Assembly (NCBI GenBank): GCA_021799435.1
Contig: JAJZAN010000001.1
Span: 62,001-126,000 of the forward strand
Direction: 5' to 3'
Length of the DNA: 64,000 nt
DNA from: Bacillota bacterium
Lineage (GTDB): Bacteria; Bacillota; Sulfobacillia; Sulfobacillales; Sulfobacillaceae
The notes below the pieces were generated by a model, which saw nothing but the letters and a program-made list of their open reading frames with translations, had not been told where the DNA came from and did no database searches. This document shows, piece after piece, positions 18,773 through 27,031 of this stretch (the stretch's first letter is position 1; each line of letters begins with the position of its first letter). Position numbers and translations under genes: made by a program.

Positions 18773-20044
18773 CTAGTTGGGAACAAACACGGTCTTAATG
18801 GCCCCCGTGTGTCCCAGGGCTGCCCTGACGGCGCCCCGGTAGTCTTCTAAGGGGAACTGGTGAGTCACGAGCGATTCCAGAGGCTGTGACATGACACTAA
18901 ACAATGACAGCACAGCCCGAAAGGTGTCCACGCCCGACTCGCCATATCCGTACGACCCGATAATGCGTACGTGCCGGGACCAAATCGGGGTCCAGTCAAT
19001 CGCCGCTTGGGCTACCCCGCCCAAGAGCAATACTTGTCCGCCCGCTTTAACAAGGCGGCTGGCTTCGGCAAGGGCGCTTTGCGATCCGGCTGCCACCACA
19101 ACCACATCAAACCCCCGCGGGTAATATGGCGGGAACCCGGGCAGGGTCGGCACAGGCTCCCCGGTCACCGCTTTGATGGCCGGATCGCGTCGCGTTCCCC
19201 CCGCCACACGCTGGGCTCCCATCTGCTGGACTAGGTCCCGTTGGCGCGGGTATCGCGCCACCGCGGTAATCTTCGCGGCCGGATAGAGTTCCGCAATCAG
19301 CGCCGTGGACAGAAGGCCCAAGGTCCCCGCCCCAATGATTAGTACCTCCGCAGCCTGACTCCACTCCACCTGTTTCAGGCCCGTGAGGACGATAGCCGCG
19401 GGTTCAGTCAGCACCGCCCGCTCATCGGGCATGCCCTCGGGAACAGGCACTAATTGGCTCTGTGGTGCCCACATACGCTGCGACCAGCCACCGGGCACCC
19501 GCGCGTGATAGCCCAGCATCAGCCCGGCTCCCATCCCGGGATCACCGCGTCTCAGACAATCATCGCTTTGCCCCAGGGCACACATTTGGCAGGGCGGCAG
19601 GCCGCGCGCAGCACAGCTCAACGTCGGCTCCACCGCCACCCGCTGGCCTTCTTGGGTCACTGCCACAATTTCATGTCCCAATACGGCCGGGAACGAGGTC
19701 AATGGCCGCATGAACGGGGACGATTGTCCCTTCATAAGAGCCATGTCGGAACCGCAAATGCCGGCCATCTTAGGCTTCAATTCGACCCAACCCGGAGGCA
19801 GCGCGGGCTCCGGGACAACCCCGAGATGCAAGCCCGACGATGCCAAACGGGCCGCCTGACCCGGCAGTGCTCTCTGCGCCGCCAACCGTCCCCATCCCAC
19901 CCGAAAGTACAGACCCTGGCCGGGTCTCTTTGCTCGTGTATCCGTACCTGTCGCCTCCAACATTCCTATTCGCGACGGGACTCGCCCTTTCCTACTAACC
20001 TTTTCGCAATCCCTGGTTTTATCCCTGCGAAAATTTTGTATCAT
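18773..20044 (-). CDS. Zinc-dependent medium-chain alcohol dehydrogenase
   Basis: GICGSDMALMKG, GHEIVAV, CxxCxxGxxxxC structural-zinc region; true start probably near 19963. Confidence 0.88.
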   Translation of the reverse strand: MIQNFRRDKTRDCEKVSRKGRVPSRIGMLEATGTDTRAKRPGQGLYFRVGWGRLAAQRALPGQAARLASSGLHLGVVPEPALPPGWVELKPKMAGICGSDMALMKGQSSPFMRPLTSFPAVLGHEIVAVTQEGQRVAVEPTLSCAARGLPPCQMCALGQSDDCLRRGDPGMGAGLMLGYHARVPGGWSQRMWAPQSQLVPVPEGMPDERAVLTEPAAIVLTGLKQVEWSQAAEVLIIGAGTLGLLSTALIAELYPAAKITAVARYPRQRDLVQQMGAQRVAGGTRRDPAIKAVTGEPVPTLPGFPPYYPRGFDVVVVAAGSQSALAEASRLVKAGGQVLLLGGVAQAAIDWTPIWSRHVRIIGSYGYGESGVDTFRAVLSLFSVMSQPLESLVTHQFPLEDYRGAVRAALGHTGAIKTVFVPN

Positions 20045-20049
20045 ACAAA
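20035..20049. promoter_or_regulatory. Perfect inverted repeat TTTGTAT-c-ATACAAA in a divergent intergenic region
   Basis: 15-nt palindrome immediately upstream of the 20066 start. Confidence 0.45.
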
Positions 20050-20065
20050 TAAGAGAGGTGATGAC

Positions 20066-20860
20066 ATGCGCCTAATGCGCACAGATGTCCCCATTTTTCT
20101 CCAACAGCGCGGATCCGGTACCGAGACCCTCTTGATGTTTCATGGCTGGGGTATGACGGGAGAGAGCTGGAGACCCCTGGCACAAAGGCTTTCAGCAGAC
20201 TGGCAAATGTTAATCCCCGACCTGCGGGGATTTGGCCGATCCGCAAAACCTCCGAACGGATACCACATTAATAATTATTTGGCCGATGCGGTGCGCTTGG
20301 CGCAGCGCTTCCACCTACGCCGGATTACCGTGGTAGGTCATTCGTTCGGGGGGACCGGCGCCTTATATCTGGCCGCTCGGCTGCCCCAGCTGGTGTCCAA
20401 GGCTGTGGTGTTGAGCACCATACCTGGGGCGAAGTCCCCCGCCGTGGACCCGCGCATACAGCGGCACTTCGCCCGCATCCAGGCCCTGAGCGAGCGCGCT
20501 GGCGATCGCCAGTTGGCCACCCTTCTGCATCGCCTGTGGCGGCAGTCACTCGCGCTCCCGCCCAGCCTCGAGATTGAGGATTCGCAGCGTCGAGCCGCTG
20601 ACGGCGCAGCCCGTCACGCTGTCCTAGCTACGCTGCACACGATCCTGAGCACCGACATCACGCCCTGGCTCGCCCGAATTGGCGTGCCCACCCTGATTGT
20701 TCGCGGCCAACTCGATCCCTTGCTGGGGGATGGCCGCGACGGTCTCGAAGCCATTCCGGACGCGGTGCGCGTGACCATGCCGACGGCGGGGCACTATCCG
20801 CAGTTGGAAGACCCGGATGGTCTCGCAGCCCATATGCGGCGATTTCTCAAGAACCTATAG
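20066..20860 (+). CDS. Alpha/beta hydrolase
   Basis: MFHGWGMTGESW, VVGHSFGGTGAL; ATG at 20066 with AGAGAGGTG upstream. Confidence 0.88.
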   Translation: MRLMRTDVPIFLQQRGSGTETLLMFHGWGMTGESWRPLAQRLSADWQMLIPDLRGFGRSAKPPNGYHINNYLADAVRLAQRFHLRRITVVGHSFGGTGALYLAARLPQLVSKAVVLSTIPGAKSPAVDPRIQRHFARIQALSERAGDRQLATLLHRLWRQSLALPPSLEIEDSQRRAADGAARHAVLATLHTILSTDITPWLARIGVPTLIVRGQLDPLLGDGRDGLEAIPDAVRVTMPTAGHYPQLEDPDGLAAHMRRFLKNL

Positions 20861-22301
20861 CCTTGTCCCCTGCGGCCTGACCAGACCTTGGCCGTCCCGT
20901 GCCTCGAACCAGCGAACTCAGTCCAGCCAGCACCAGCATCCCGATGGAAAGATACAACGCCAGGTGCAGACCCGACACGAAGGTAGCTTCGGTCGCGGGT
21001 GTCAGGTGCGTCGTGCCCACAAATATGGCAAACGCCAAGCCGCGGGGAATGCGGGTGGAGGCCATCAGAATGGCCGCCGCAAACGACATCACCATGCCCA
21101 CATTGGAGAACGTTCTCAGCATGCCGGACGCAATGCCGTATTGCCCTGCAGGCGCGCCTTTCATGACCGCAGCATTGTTGGAGGGAAAGAACCCCCCGGA
21201 GCCGATCCCATTAATAATACTCGCCACAATCACCAACGCCAGGGATGTGCGTGTGCCCAACTGCGCATAAACCAGCACGGCTGTAGCCTGCAGTCCCAAT
21301 CCCAGCGTGGCGGGCAGCACCGATCCCACCCGGTCCGAGAGCCGCCCAGCAAAGGGTCCCACCACACCCCCCACCAGGTATCCGGGTACCAGCAGCAGCG
21401 AGGCGCTCAGCGGAGACAAGCCGCGGGCTCCTTGCAGATACATCATGATGAGGAACAGCACCGCGAACCCGCCTAAGCCTTGAAAAAACGACGCCAACAA
21501 GGAAGACGTGACAACCTTGATCCGAAACAACCCCAAATGCAAGAGCGGGTCTGACTGCCGCGATTCAACCCACGCAAACCCGGCCAAGAATACCACACCC
21601 AAGACCAAGAGGGCGGCATCTCCGCGGTCCCATCCGGCAGATGACAGACGCGTCATGGCCAAGAGAATGCTGGCCAGCCCCATACCGAGGGTGACCAGTC
21701 CGCCCACATCCAAATGGTGAGGCTTGGGCGTAAGGTGTTCCTTCAGGGAATACAACGCCAAACCCAAAGCGATGCCGCCAATGGGCACATTGATAAAGAA
21801 AATCCAGCGCCAGGAGAAGTAGGTGGTGATGAAACCTCCCAGCAGGATGCCCAAAATAGCCCCTAAGTTCCATCCAATCGAGTTGTATCCGTAAGCACGT
21901 CCGCGGGTCTCCGCGGGAAAGACGTCGGCAATAACGGCCCCGCTGTTGGCGCTAACCAAGGCGCCGCCGATTCCCTGCACCACGCGGGCCAACACCAGCA
22001 CCACCCACCCATCGGACAAGCCGCACCACACCGAGCCCGCCACGAACACCACAAAGCCCAACTCATACATCCGCACCCGTCCAAACATGTCTCCCAGACG
22101 TCCCACCTGGGTGGCAAGCAAGGTAATCACGAGCAAGTAGGCCATGACGATCCACACCACGGTGCTGAGGCCTGCGTGCAATGATCGCATCATGGTCGGC
22201 AGCGCCAAGACCACAATGGTGCTGTCCACCGCGGTAATAAGCACGCCAATGACGATCACGGCCAAGGCTAAGTTCGGTCTTACAGTTCGATCTTTTGTCA
22301 C
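20847..22301 (-). CDS. MFS transporter, DHA2 (EmrB/QacA-like) family
   Basis: 14-TM-like hydrophobic profile; VIVIGVLITAVDSTIVVLALPTM; RVVQGIGGALVSANSGAVIADVF. Confidence 0.9.
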   Translation of the reverse strand: MTKDRTVRPNLALAVIVIGVLITAVDSTIVVLALPTMMRSLHAGLSTVVWIVMAYLLVITLLATQVGRLGDMFGRVRMYELGFVVFVAGSVWCGLSDGWVVLVLARVVQGIGGALVSANSGAVIADVFPAETRGRAYGYNSIGWNLGAILGILLGGFITTYFSWRWIFFINVPIGGIALGLALYSLKEHLTPKPHHLDVGGLVTLGMGLASILLAMTRLSSAGWDRGDAALLVLGVVFLAGFAWVESRQSDPLLHLGLFRIKVVTSSLLASFFQGLGGFAVLFLIMMYLQGARGLSPLSASLLLVPGYLVGGVVGPFAGRLSDRVGSVLPATLGLGLQATAVLVYAQLGTRTSLALVIVASIINGIGSGGFFPSNNAAVMKGAPAGQYGIASGMLRTFSNVGMVMSFAAAILMASTRIPRGLAFAIFVGTTHLTPATEATFVSGLHLALYLSIGMLVLAGLSSLVRGTGRPRSGQAAGDKAIGS

Positions 22302-22486
22302 GACAGGTCATCCTTCTCCGAATCTGATTGCGGTCGATAGCGATCGCGTGGGGACCAGCAGTTAAACTTCCAGCGCGGCTGGGTCCGATATCCCAACCGG
22401 CTGCAGGTGAATTCACCAGGACCCGTATGTTTAATCCACTGACAGGTCGCGCAGAAATGCACGTCGCGCGTCTCGTACCGTCCCAT
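22298..22486 (-). CDS. Small Cys-rich protein of unknown function
   Basis: 62 aa with FCATCQW...FTCSRLG...FNCW, translationally overlapping the MFS gene. Confidence 0.6.
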   Translation of the reverse strand: MGRYETRDVHFCATCQWIKHTGPGEFTCSRLGYRTQPRWKFNCWSPRDRYRPQSDSEKDDLS

Positions 22487-22640
22487 CTCTCCGTCTGCCT
22501 CCCTTTCGGTCTGCCTCCATTGTAGCGGTCGCAGCGATATGCCTAAACCGGCGGGAACGATATTTTGATTTTTGCACTTTATTCATTGATGACTTAACAT
22601 TGTTCATGTTACATTTACATAAGCAAGGAGGTTTGACGAG

Positions 22641-23048
22641 ATGGCCGAGTTCATCAGCACGTGTCCCAGCTGCCGTCACGCCCTCGACGTGACCGAGCTT
22701 TCCTGCCCCCACTGCCACATTCAAATTCGGGGCCGCTTTCAGGGACATCCGAGTCTTACCATGACGGAAGAACAGCTCAGTTTTCTTAGGCTGTTTGTGC
22801 TCAGCCGCGGAAACTTGCGCGAAATTGAACGCGTTCTCGGCATTTCCTATCCGACCGTGCGCAACAAGCTGGACGATTTGGTCGAGGCGTTCCAGCATAC
22901 GCCCGGCCCCATGCCCAGTCCATCGAGCCCCGCCAGCCGTCGGTCGCTCCTCGAAGATGTCGCAGCCGGTCGGGTTCAGGTCAAGGATGCCCTGGCTTTG
23001 TTAAGTCAGCGGCCGAAGGAGGAATCCTCTGATGACGGAAACAGTTGA
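22641..23048 (+). CDS. DUF2089-family protein (zinc ribbon + HTH)
   Basis: CPSCRHALDVTELSCPHC; FLRLFVLSRGNLREIERVLGISYPTVRNKLDDLV; AAGGAGG upstream. Confidence 0.85.
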   Translation: MAEFISTCPSCRHALDVTELSCPHCHIQIRGRFQGHPSLTMTEEQLSFLRLFVLSRGNLREIERVLGISYPTVRNKLDDLVEAFQHTPGPMPSPSSPASRRSLLEDVAAGRVQVKDALALLSQRPKEESSDDGNS

Positions 23049-24078
23049 AATTGAAGTCAAGCGTGGGTCGCTCACCCTGAAGCCCAGCGAAGACCAGGAC
23101 GCCCGAGTGGAATCCGATCCCCCGGTCGAGCCCCGGATAACCGCCAACACTTTCTCGATTAGCACCAAACACCTGTCCGGAGATGTGCACGTGACAGTGT
23201 ATATTCCCAAGAACTGCCGGCGGCTGGAGGCGTCCTTGGGCCGCGGACCGGCCTCCGCCGAGGATATTTCTGCCGACCGGGCCGAGTTAAATCTAGGTCT
23301 AGGCTCCCTGGACGCCCGGAACCTCATGGGCCAATGGGATATCAATCTGGGCAAAGGCGATGGCCGTGTGAGCGGTGGAGATGGCAAATTCGACCTCAAT
23401 CTTGGCATGGGACGCTTGGACATGAATGACGTCAGCGGCACGGCCGACATCAACAGCGGTATGGGCCCCGTGCACGCGGCGAATTGCCGGGGCACGTTTG
23501 AGGTCAACTGTGGCAAAGGGTCGGTCGGTTGGACGGGTGCGCAGGGCAACTTGGAAATTAATGCGGGCATGGGCGACGTGCTCATATCGGACAGCCGAGG
23601 CGACCGCTTGGCCGTCAATGCCGGCCTTGGCAAAGTCTCCCTGAAGAACGACCGCTGGCACAAGGCGGCACTCGACGTCGGCCTGGGCGAAGTCTCCACC
23701 CAGGGAGAGTTTGATGACCTGACCGTCCATGTGAAAACGCGCGGCGCCATCACTGTCGAGATCCCGGAACACCGGGGCGCGCGCGTGGAAGCCAGCACAG
23801 AGCACGGCCGCATCATCTCCCACATGAACCTCATTCCCGTCGGTCATGCCGGCCCGCAACGCGGCCAGCGGCTGGTCGGGGTAACCGGAGACGGCGCGGG
23901 CCGGATTGTTTTGGAAACCCGGCGCGGCAATGTCACGCTCTCGCAGTATCCGAGCGATGGCAAGCCTGCTGACGTCTCCGAGCCCGTTCAAGACCCACGC
24001 ACCGTCATCTTGGAGCAGCTGCGACAGGGAGAAATTACGGTGGAAGAAGCCGAATCTCTGTTAAACGCGCTCGATTAG
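23032..24078 (+). CDS. DUF4097-like repeat protein (predicted beta-solenoid) with SHOCT-like C-terminal helix
   Basis: Eight 18-19-aa repeats with [ILV]NxGxG; C-terminus LEQLRQGEITVEEAESLLNALD; overlaps the DUF2089 gene. Confidence 0.8.
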   Translation: MTETVEIEVKRGSLTLKPSEDQDARVESDPPVEPRITANTFSISTKHLSGDVHVTVYIPKNCRRLEASLGRGPASAEDISADRAELNLGLGSLDARNLMGQWDINLGKGDGRVSGGDGKFDLNLGMGRLDMNDVSGTADINSGMGPVHAANCRGTFEVNCGKGSVGWTGAQGNLEINAGMGDVLISDSRGDRLAVNAGLGKVSLKNDRWHKAALDVGLGEVSTQGEFDDLTVHVKTRGAITVEIPEHRGARVEASTEHGRIISHMNLIPVGHAGPQRGQRLVGVTGDGAGRIVLETRRGNVTLSQYPSDGKPADVSEPVQDPRTVILEQLRQGEITVEEAESLLNALD

Positions 24079-24091
24079 TTCCGTACAGCCG

Positions 24092-24113
24092 GAGGGCCGG
24101 CATACCGGCCCTC
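24092..24113. terminator. Terminator hairpin GAGGGCCGG-cata-CCGGCCCTC
   Basis: Perfect 9-bp stem between convergent genes. Confidence 0.65.
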
Positions 24114-24118
24114 TGTTG

Positions 24119-24982
24119 CTAGCTGGTCACCATCTCTCCACCATTCGGATGGACAACCTGTCCGGTCATGTATGAGGCGTCATCGGAGGCAAGAAACACA
24201 TAGCTGGGAGCGATTTCCTCCGGCTGGCCTGGGCGCCCCAGGGGCGTTGTGCTCCCGAAGGTGTGAACCGTCTTGGCATCGAAGGTGGATGGAATCAAAG
24301 GAGTCCAAATGGGACCTGGCGCCACCGCGTTCACGCGGATGCCTTGGGAAGCCAGGTTCAGGGCCAAACTGCGGGTAAAGGTCACAATGGCCCCCTTGGT
24401 GGCTGAATAGTCCAAGAGCTCTTTATTGCCTTTGTAGGCTGTCACCGAGGCTGTATTCACGATGGCGGCACCCTTGTTCAGGTGGGGCAGAGCGGCTTGC
24501 GTTAAGAAGAAAAGCCCAAAGACGTTGGTTTCAAAGGTGCGCCTCAACTGATCTTCGGATATATCCTCGAGCGACTTTTGCGGATGCTGCTCGCCCGCAT
24601 TATTGACCAGCACGTCAATTTGGCCCCAGCGGTTCATCACCTGCTGGACGACCTCGTGACAAAAGGCCCTCTCGCCCACGTCTCCGCGAAGCAGAAGGCA
24701 CTCCCGGCCTTCCTGTTCCACCAACACTTGACTATCCTTAGCGTCGTGATCCTCATTGAGGTAGACAATAGCCACGTCAGCTCCCTCTTTGGCAAAGAAG
24801 TTGGCGACGGCACGGCCGATACCGCTGTCCGCACCGGTGACGATGGCCTTTTTGCCTTGAAGCTTGCCGGACCCCCGATACTGATGGTCCACTTCCTTCG
24901 GCTGCGGACGCATCAGTTCCTCCAGCCCCGGCTCGCGTGACTGATGCTGTGCGGGCAGAGTGGGACTCTTCGTCGACGACAT
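24119..24982 (-). CDS. SDR-family oxidoreductase (YhdF/YdaD general-stress type)
   Basis: GKKAIVTGADSGIGRAVANFFAKEGADVAIVYLNEDHDAKDS; N-terminal extension typical of stress SDRs. Confidence 0.88.
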   Translation of the reverse strand: MSSTKSPTLPAQHQSREPGLEELMRPQPKEVDHQYRGSGKLQGKKAIVTGADSGIGRAVANFFAKEGADVAIVYLNEDHDAKDSQVLVEQEGRECLLLRGDVGERAFCHEVVQQVMNRWGQIDVLVNNAGEQHPQKSLEDISEDQLRRTFETNVFGLFFLTQAALPHLNKGAAIVNTASVTAYKGNKELLDYSATKGAIVTFTRSLALNLASQGIRVNAVAPGPIWTPLIPSTFDAKTVHTFGSTTPLGRPGQPEEIAPSYVFLASDDASYMTGQVVHPNGGEMVTS

Positions 24983-25138
24983 GATACCCCTCCTATTCCA
25001 AACTGGCCCTAGTGTGAATCGCCCCTGGTGCCCCTAGCCCTGAAAAATCCTTCATCGGCTGGAGATTTTTCCCCATTCCGTAGACGGGCCTCTCGAAAGC
25101 TGGTAGCGTCTAGTCATCTTCCAGGGAGGGTGACAATC

Positions 25139-25957
25139 ATGCGGATACTTATTTCTGTCGATATGGAAGGTATTGCGGGCGTCACAGGCCGTGCCGAAGT
25201 CACGACTGGTACCAGCGATTATGAGCGGTTCCGCCATCTCATGACCGCCGAAGCCAATGCCGCCATTCAGGGGGCTTTCGACGGGGGCGCCGACTCTGTC
25301 GTCGTCAATGACTCCCACGGGGGCATGCGCAATCTGTTGTACGAGGAATTGGACGACCGTGCCGAACTGATTTCCGGCCACAACAAGGTGCTCACCATGG
25401 TGGAAGGCGGTCAAGACGCGGACGGAGCTCTCTTTATCGGCTATCATGCCCGGGCCGGCTCCCTCCGCGGCGTCATGGACCACACGATTTCCAGCCTGCA
25501 AGTGCACAACTGGTTCATGAACGGCATCGCCGTGAGCGAAGCGGAGATTAATGCAGCCCTTTTAAGCCATTTTGGCGTTCCGGTGTTATTGGTCAGCGGA
25601 GACAACCAAATTGCCGCCCAAGTGGAGGACCGGCTGCCGGGCACCCGCACCGTGATTGTGAAATACGGTTTGGATCACCGCGCCGCACGGTCTCTACCCC
25701 GCACAAGCGTGTGGAAAATGATACGGGAGGCTAGTCAACTAGCGGTCCAGGGGCCTCGTCCGGAGGTTCGTGCCCTGGTTGGCCCAGTCACTTTTCGCCT
25801 AGAATTCACCCGCAGCTTCTATGCCGAGATCGCGGCCCTTATGCCGTCCGTAAAGCGGATCGACGGACGCACCATCGAAGTGCAGGGAAGAGACGTCATC
25901 GAAGCCTGGCGCTGGGCGTCGAGCGCCCTGCGGCTGGGCTCCACGGGCGACAACTAG
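25139..25957 (+). CDS. dppA: M55-family D-aminopeptidase
   Basis: MRILISVDMEGIAGVTG...VVVNDSHGGMRNLLYEEL. Confidence 0.9.
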   Translation: MRILISVDMEGIAGVTGRAEVTTGTSDYERFRHLMTAEANAAIQGAFDGGADSVVVNDSHGGMRNLLYEELDDRAELISGHNKVLTMVEGGQDADGALFIGYHARAGSLRGVMDHTISSLQVHNWFMNGIAVSEAEINAALLSHFGVPVLLVSGDNQIAAQVEDRLPGTRTVIVKYGLDHRAARSLPRTSVWKMIREASQLAVQGPRPEVRALVGPVTFRLEFTRSFYAEIAALMPSVKRIDGRTIEVQGRDVIEAWRWASSALRLGSTGDN

Positions 25958-26526
25958 CCGGGCTGGGACAATTCCCCATAGCGAAAGCAGGTGGTGAGGT
26001 GATCCATAACCAGACCTACCGCCTGCAAGTAGCTGTAACAGATGACGGGTCCTACGAACTGAAATCCCCGTCTCCTCAAGTCGCGGCTCAGGCGCTGGGA
26101 CAGCGCATCCTCAGCCGGCACCTCCTGATCCCGGTGGTAACGATGCACAACCGGCGTTCCGCCGATTTGGTCGAAGAGGTAACGATTGAAGCCGTTAAAC
26201 TCCTCCTCGACCCTTAAGAAGGCTCGCGCGTTGATGGAGGCACTGGCAATTTTGGCGCGGTTGCGGATAATGCCGGGATTCTCCAGCAACATCTGTTCCC
26301 GTTCCGGCGTCCAGGCCGCCAGTTTGTCAGGCTCGAACCCCTCGAACGCCTCCCGATAGGCATCGCGGCGTTTCAAAATGCTGAGCCAGGACAGTCCCGC
26401 CTGCGCGCCTTCGAGCATCAGAAACTCAAACAAGTGTTCTCGGTCGGCGCGCCACACACCCCACTCCAAATCGTGGTACGATTCCAAGAGCGGGTGCCCA
26501 TAAGCCCATCCGCATTTCTGATTCAT
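25954..26526 (-). CDS. tag: DNA-3-methyladenine glycosylase I
   Basis: CGWAYGHPLLESYHDLEWGV...MDHLTTCFRY zinc ligands conserved. Confidence 0.93.
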   Translation of the reverse strand: MNQKCGWAYGHPLLESYHDLEWGVWRADREHLFEFLMLEGAQAGLSWLSILKRRDAYREAFEGFEPDKLAAWTPEREQMLLENPGIIRNRAKIASASINARAFLRVEEEFNGFNRYLFDQIGGTPVVHRYHRDQEVPAEDALSQRLSRDLRRRGFQFVGPVICYSYLQAVGLVMDHLTTCFRYGELSQPG

Positions 26527-26587
26527 GACACATCACCTGTCCTAATTATGCCAGAGCCCCGCCGACCGGGGCTAGAAGGAGCGGCGC

Positions 26588-27031
26588 ATGGAACCCTGGG
26601 AGAGAAAACTAATGGATGCAGCGGTGCGGGATCGCATTGTCTCTTATGTGGTCGGGGTGGTGTTGCGGCAGGAATCCCGCATTCTCTTATTGAAGCGCCG
26701 TGAGGACGACTATCTGCCCAATATGTGGGAGATTCCCGGCGGGCATGTGGATCCGGGCGAAACCCTCGTCAGCGCCCTCGACCGGGAACTGCTTGAGGAG
26801 ACCGGGCTCTTGCGGCAACACATCCGCAGCTATCTCGGATATTTTGACTATCACGGAGAATTCGGACCTACCCGGGAGTGGAACTTCGAAGTCAGTGCAG
26901 AACCCGCGCGAGGCATCCGCCATCCAGAACATGTAGATTACCGATGGGCTCTCCCCGAGGAATGGCGTGAGCTCCCTATGACGCCTGAAATGCGCCAGGT
27001 GCTTGAGCACCTCGCCAACCCTCCCCGTTAG
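26588..27031 (+). CDS. NUDIX hydrolase
   Basis: GGHVDPGETLVSALDRELLEETGL. Confidence 0.9.
   Translation: MEPWERKLMDAAVRDRIVSYVVGVVLRQESRILLLKRREDDYLPNMWEIPGGHVDPGETLVSALDRELLEETGLLRQHIRSYLGYFDYHGEFGPTREWNFEVSAEPARGIRHPEHVDYRWALPEEWRELPMTPEMRQVLEHLANPPR

Noticed and set aside
19454-20065. N-terminal part of the 468-aa ORF ending at 20860
   Set aside because: The first 204 codons are antisense to the Zn-ADH gene; the hydrolase starts at ATG 20066 with its own RBS.
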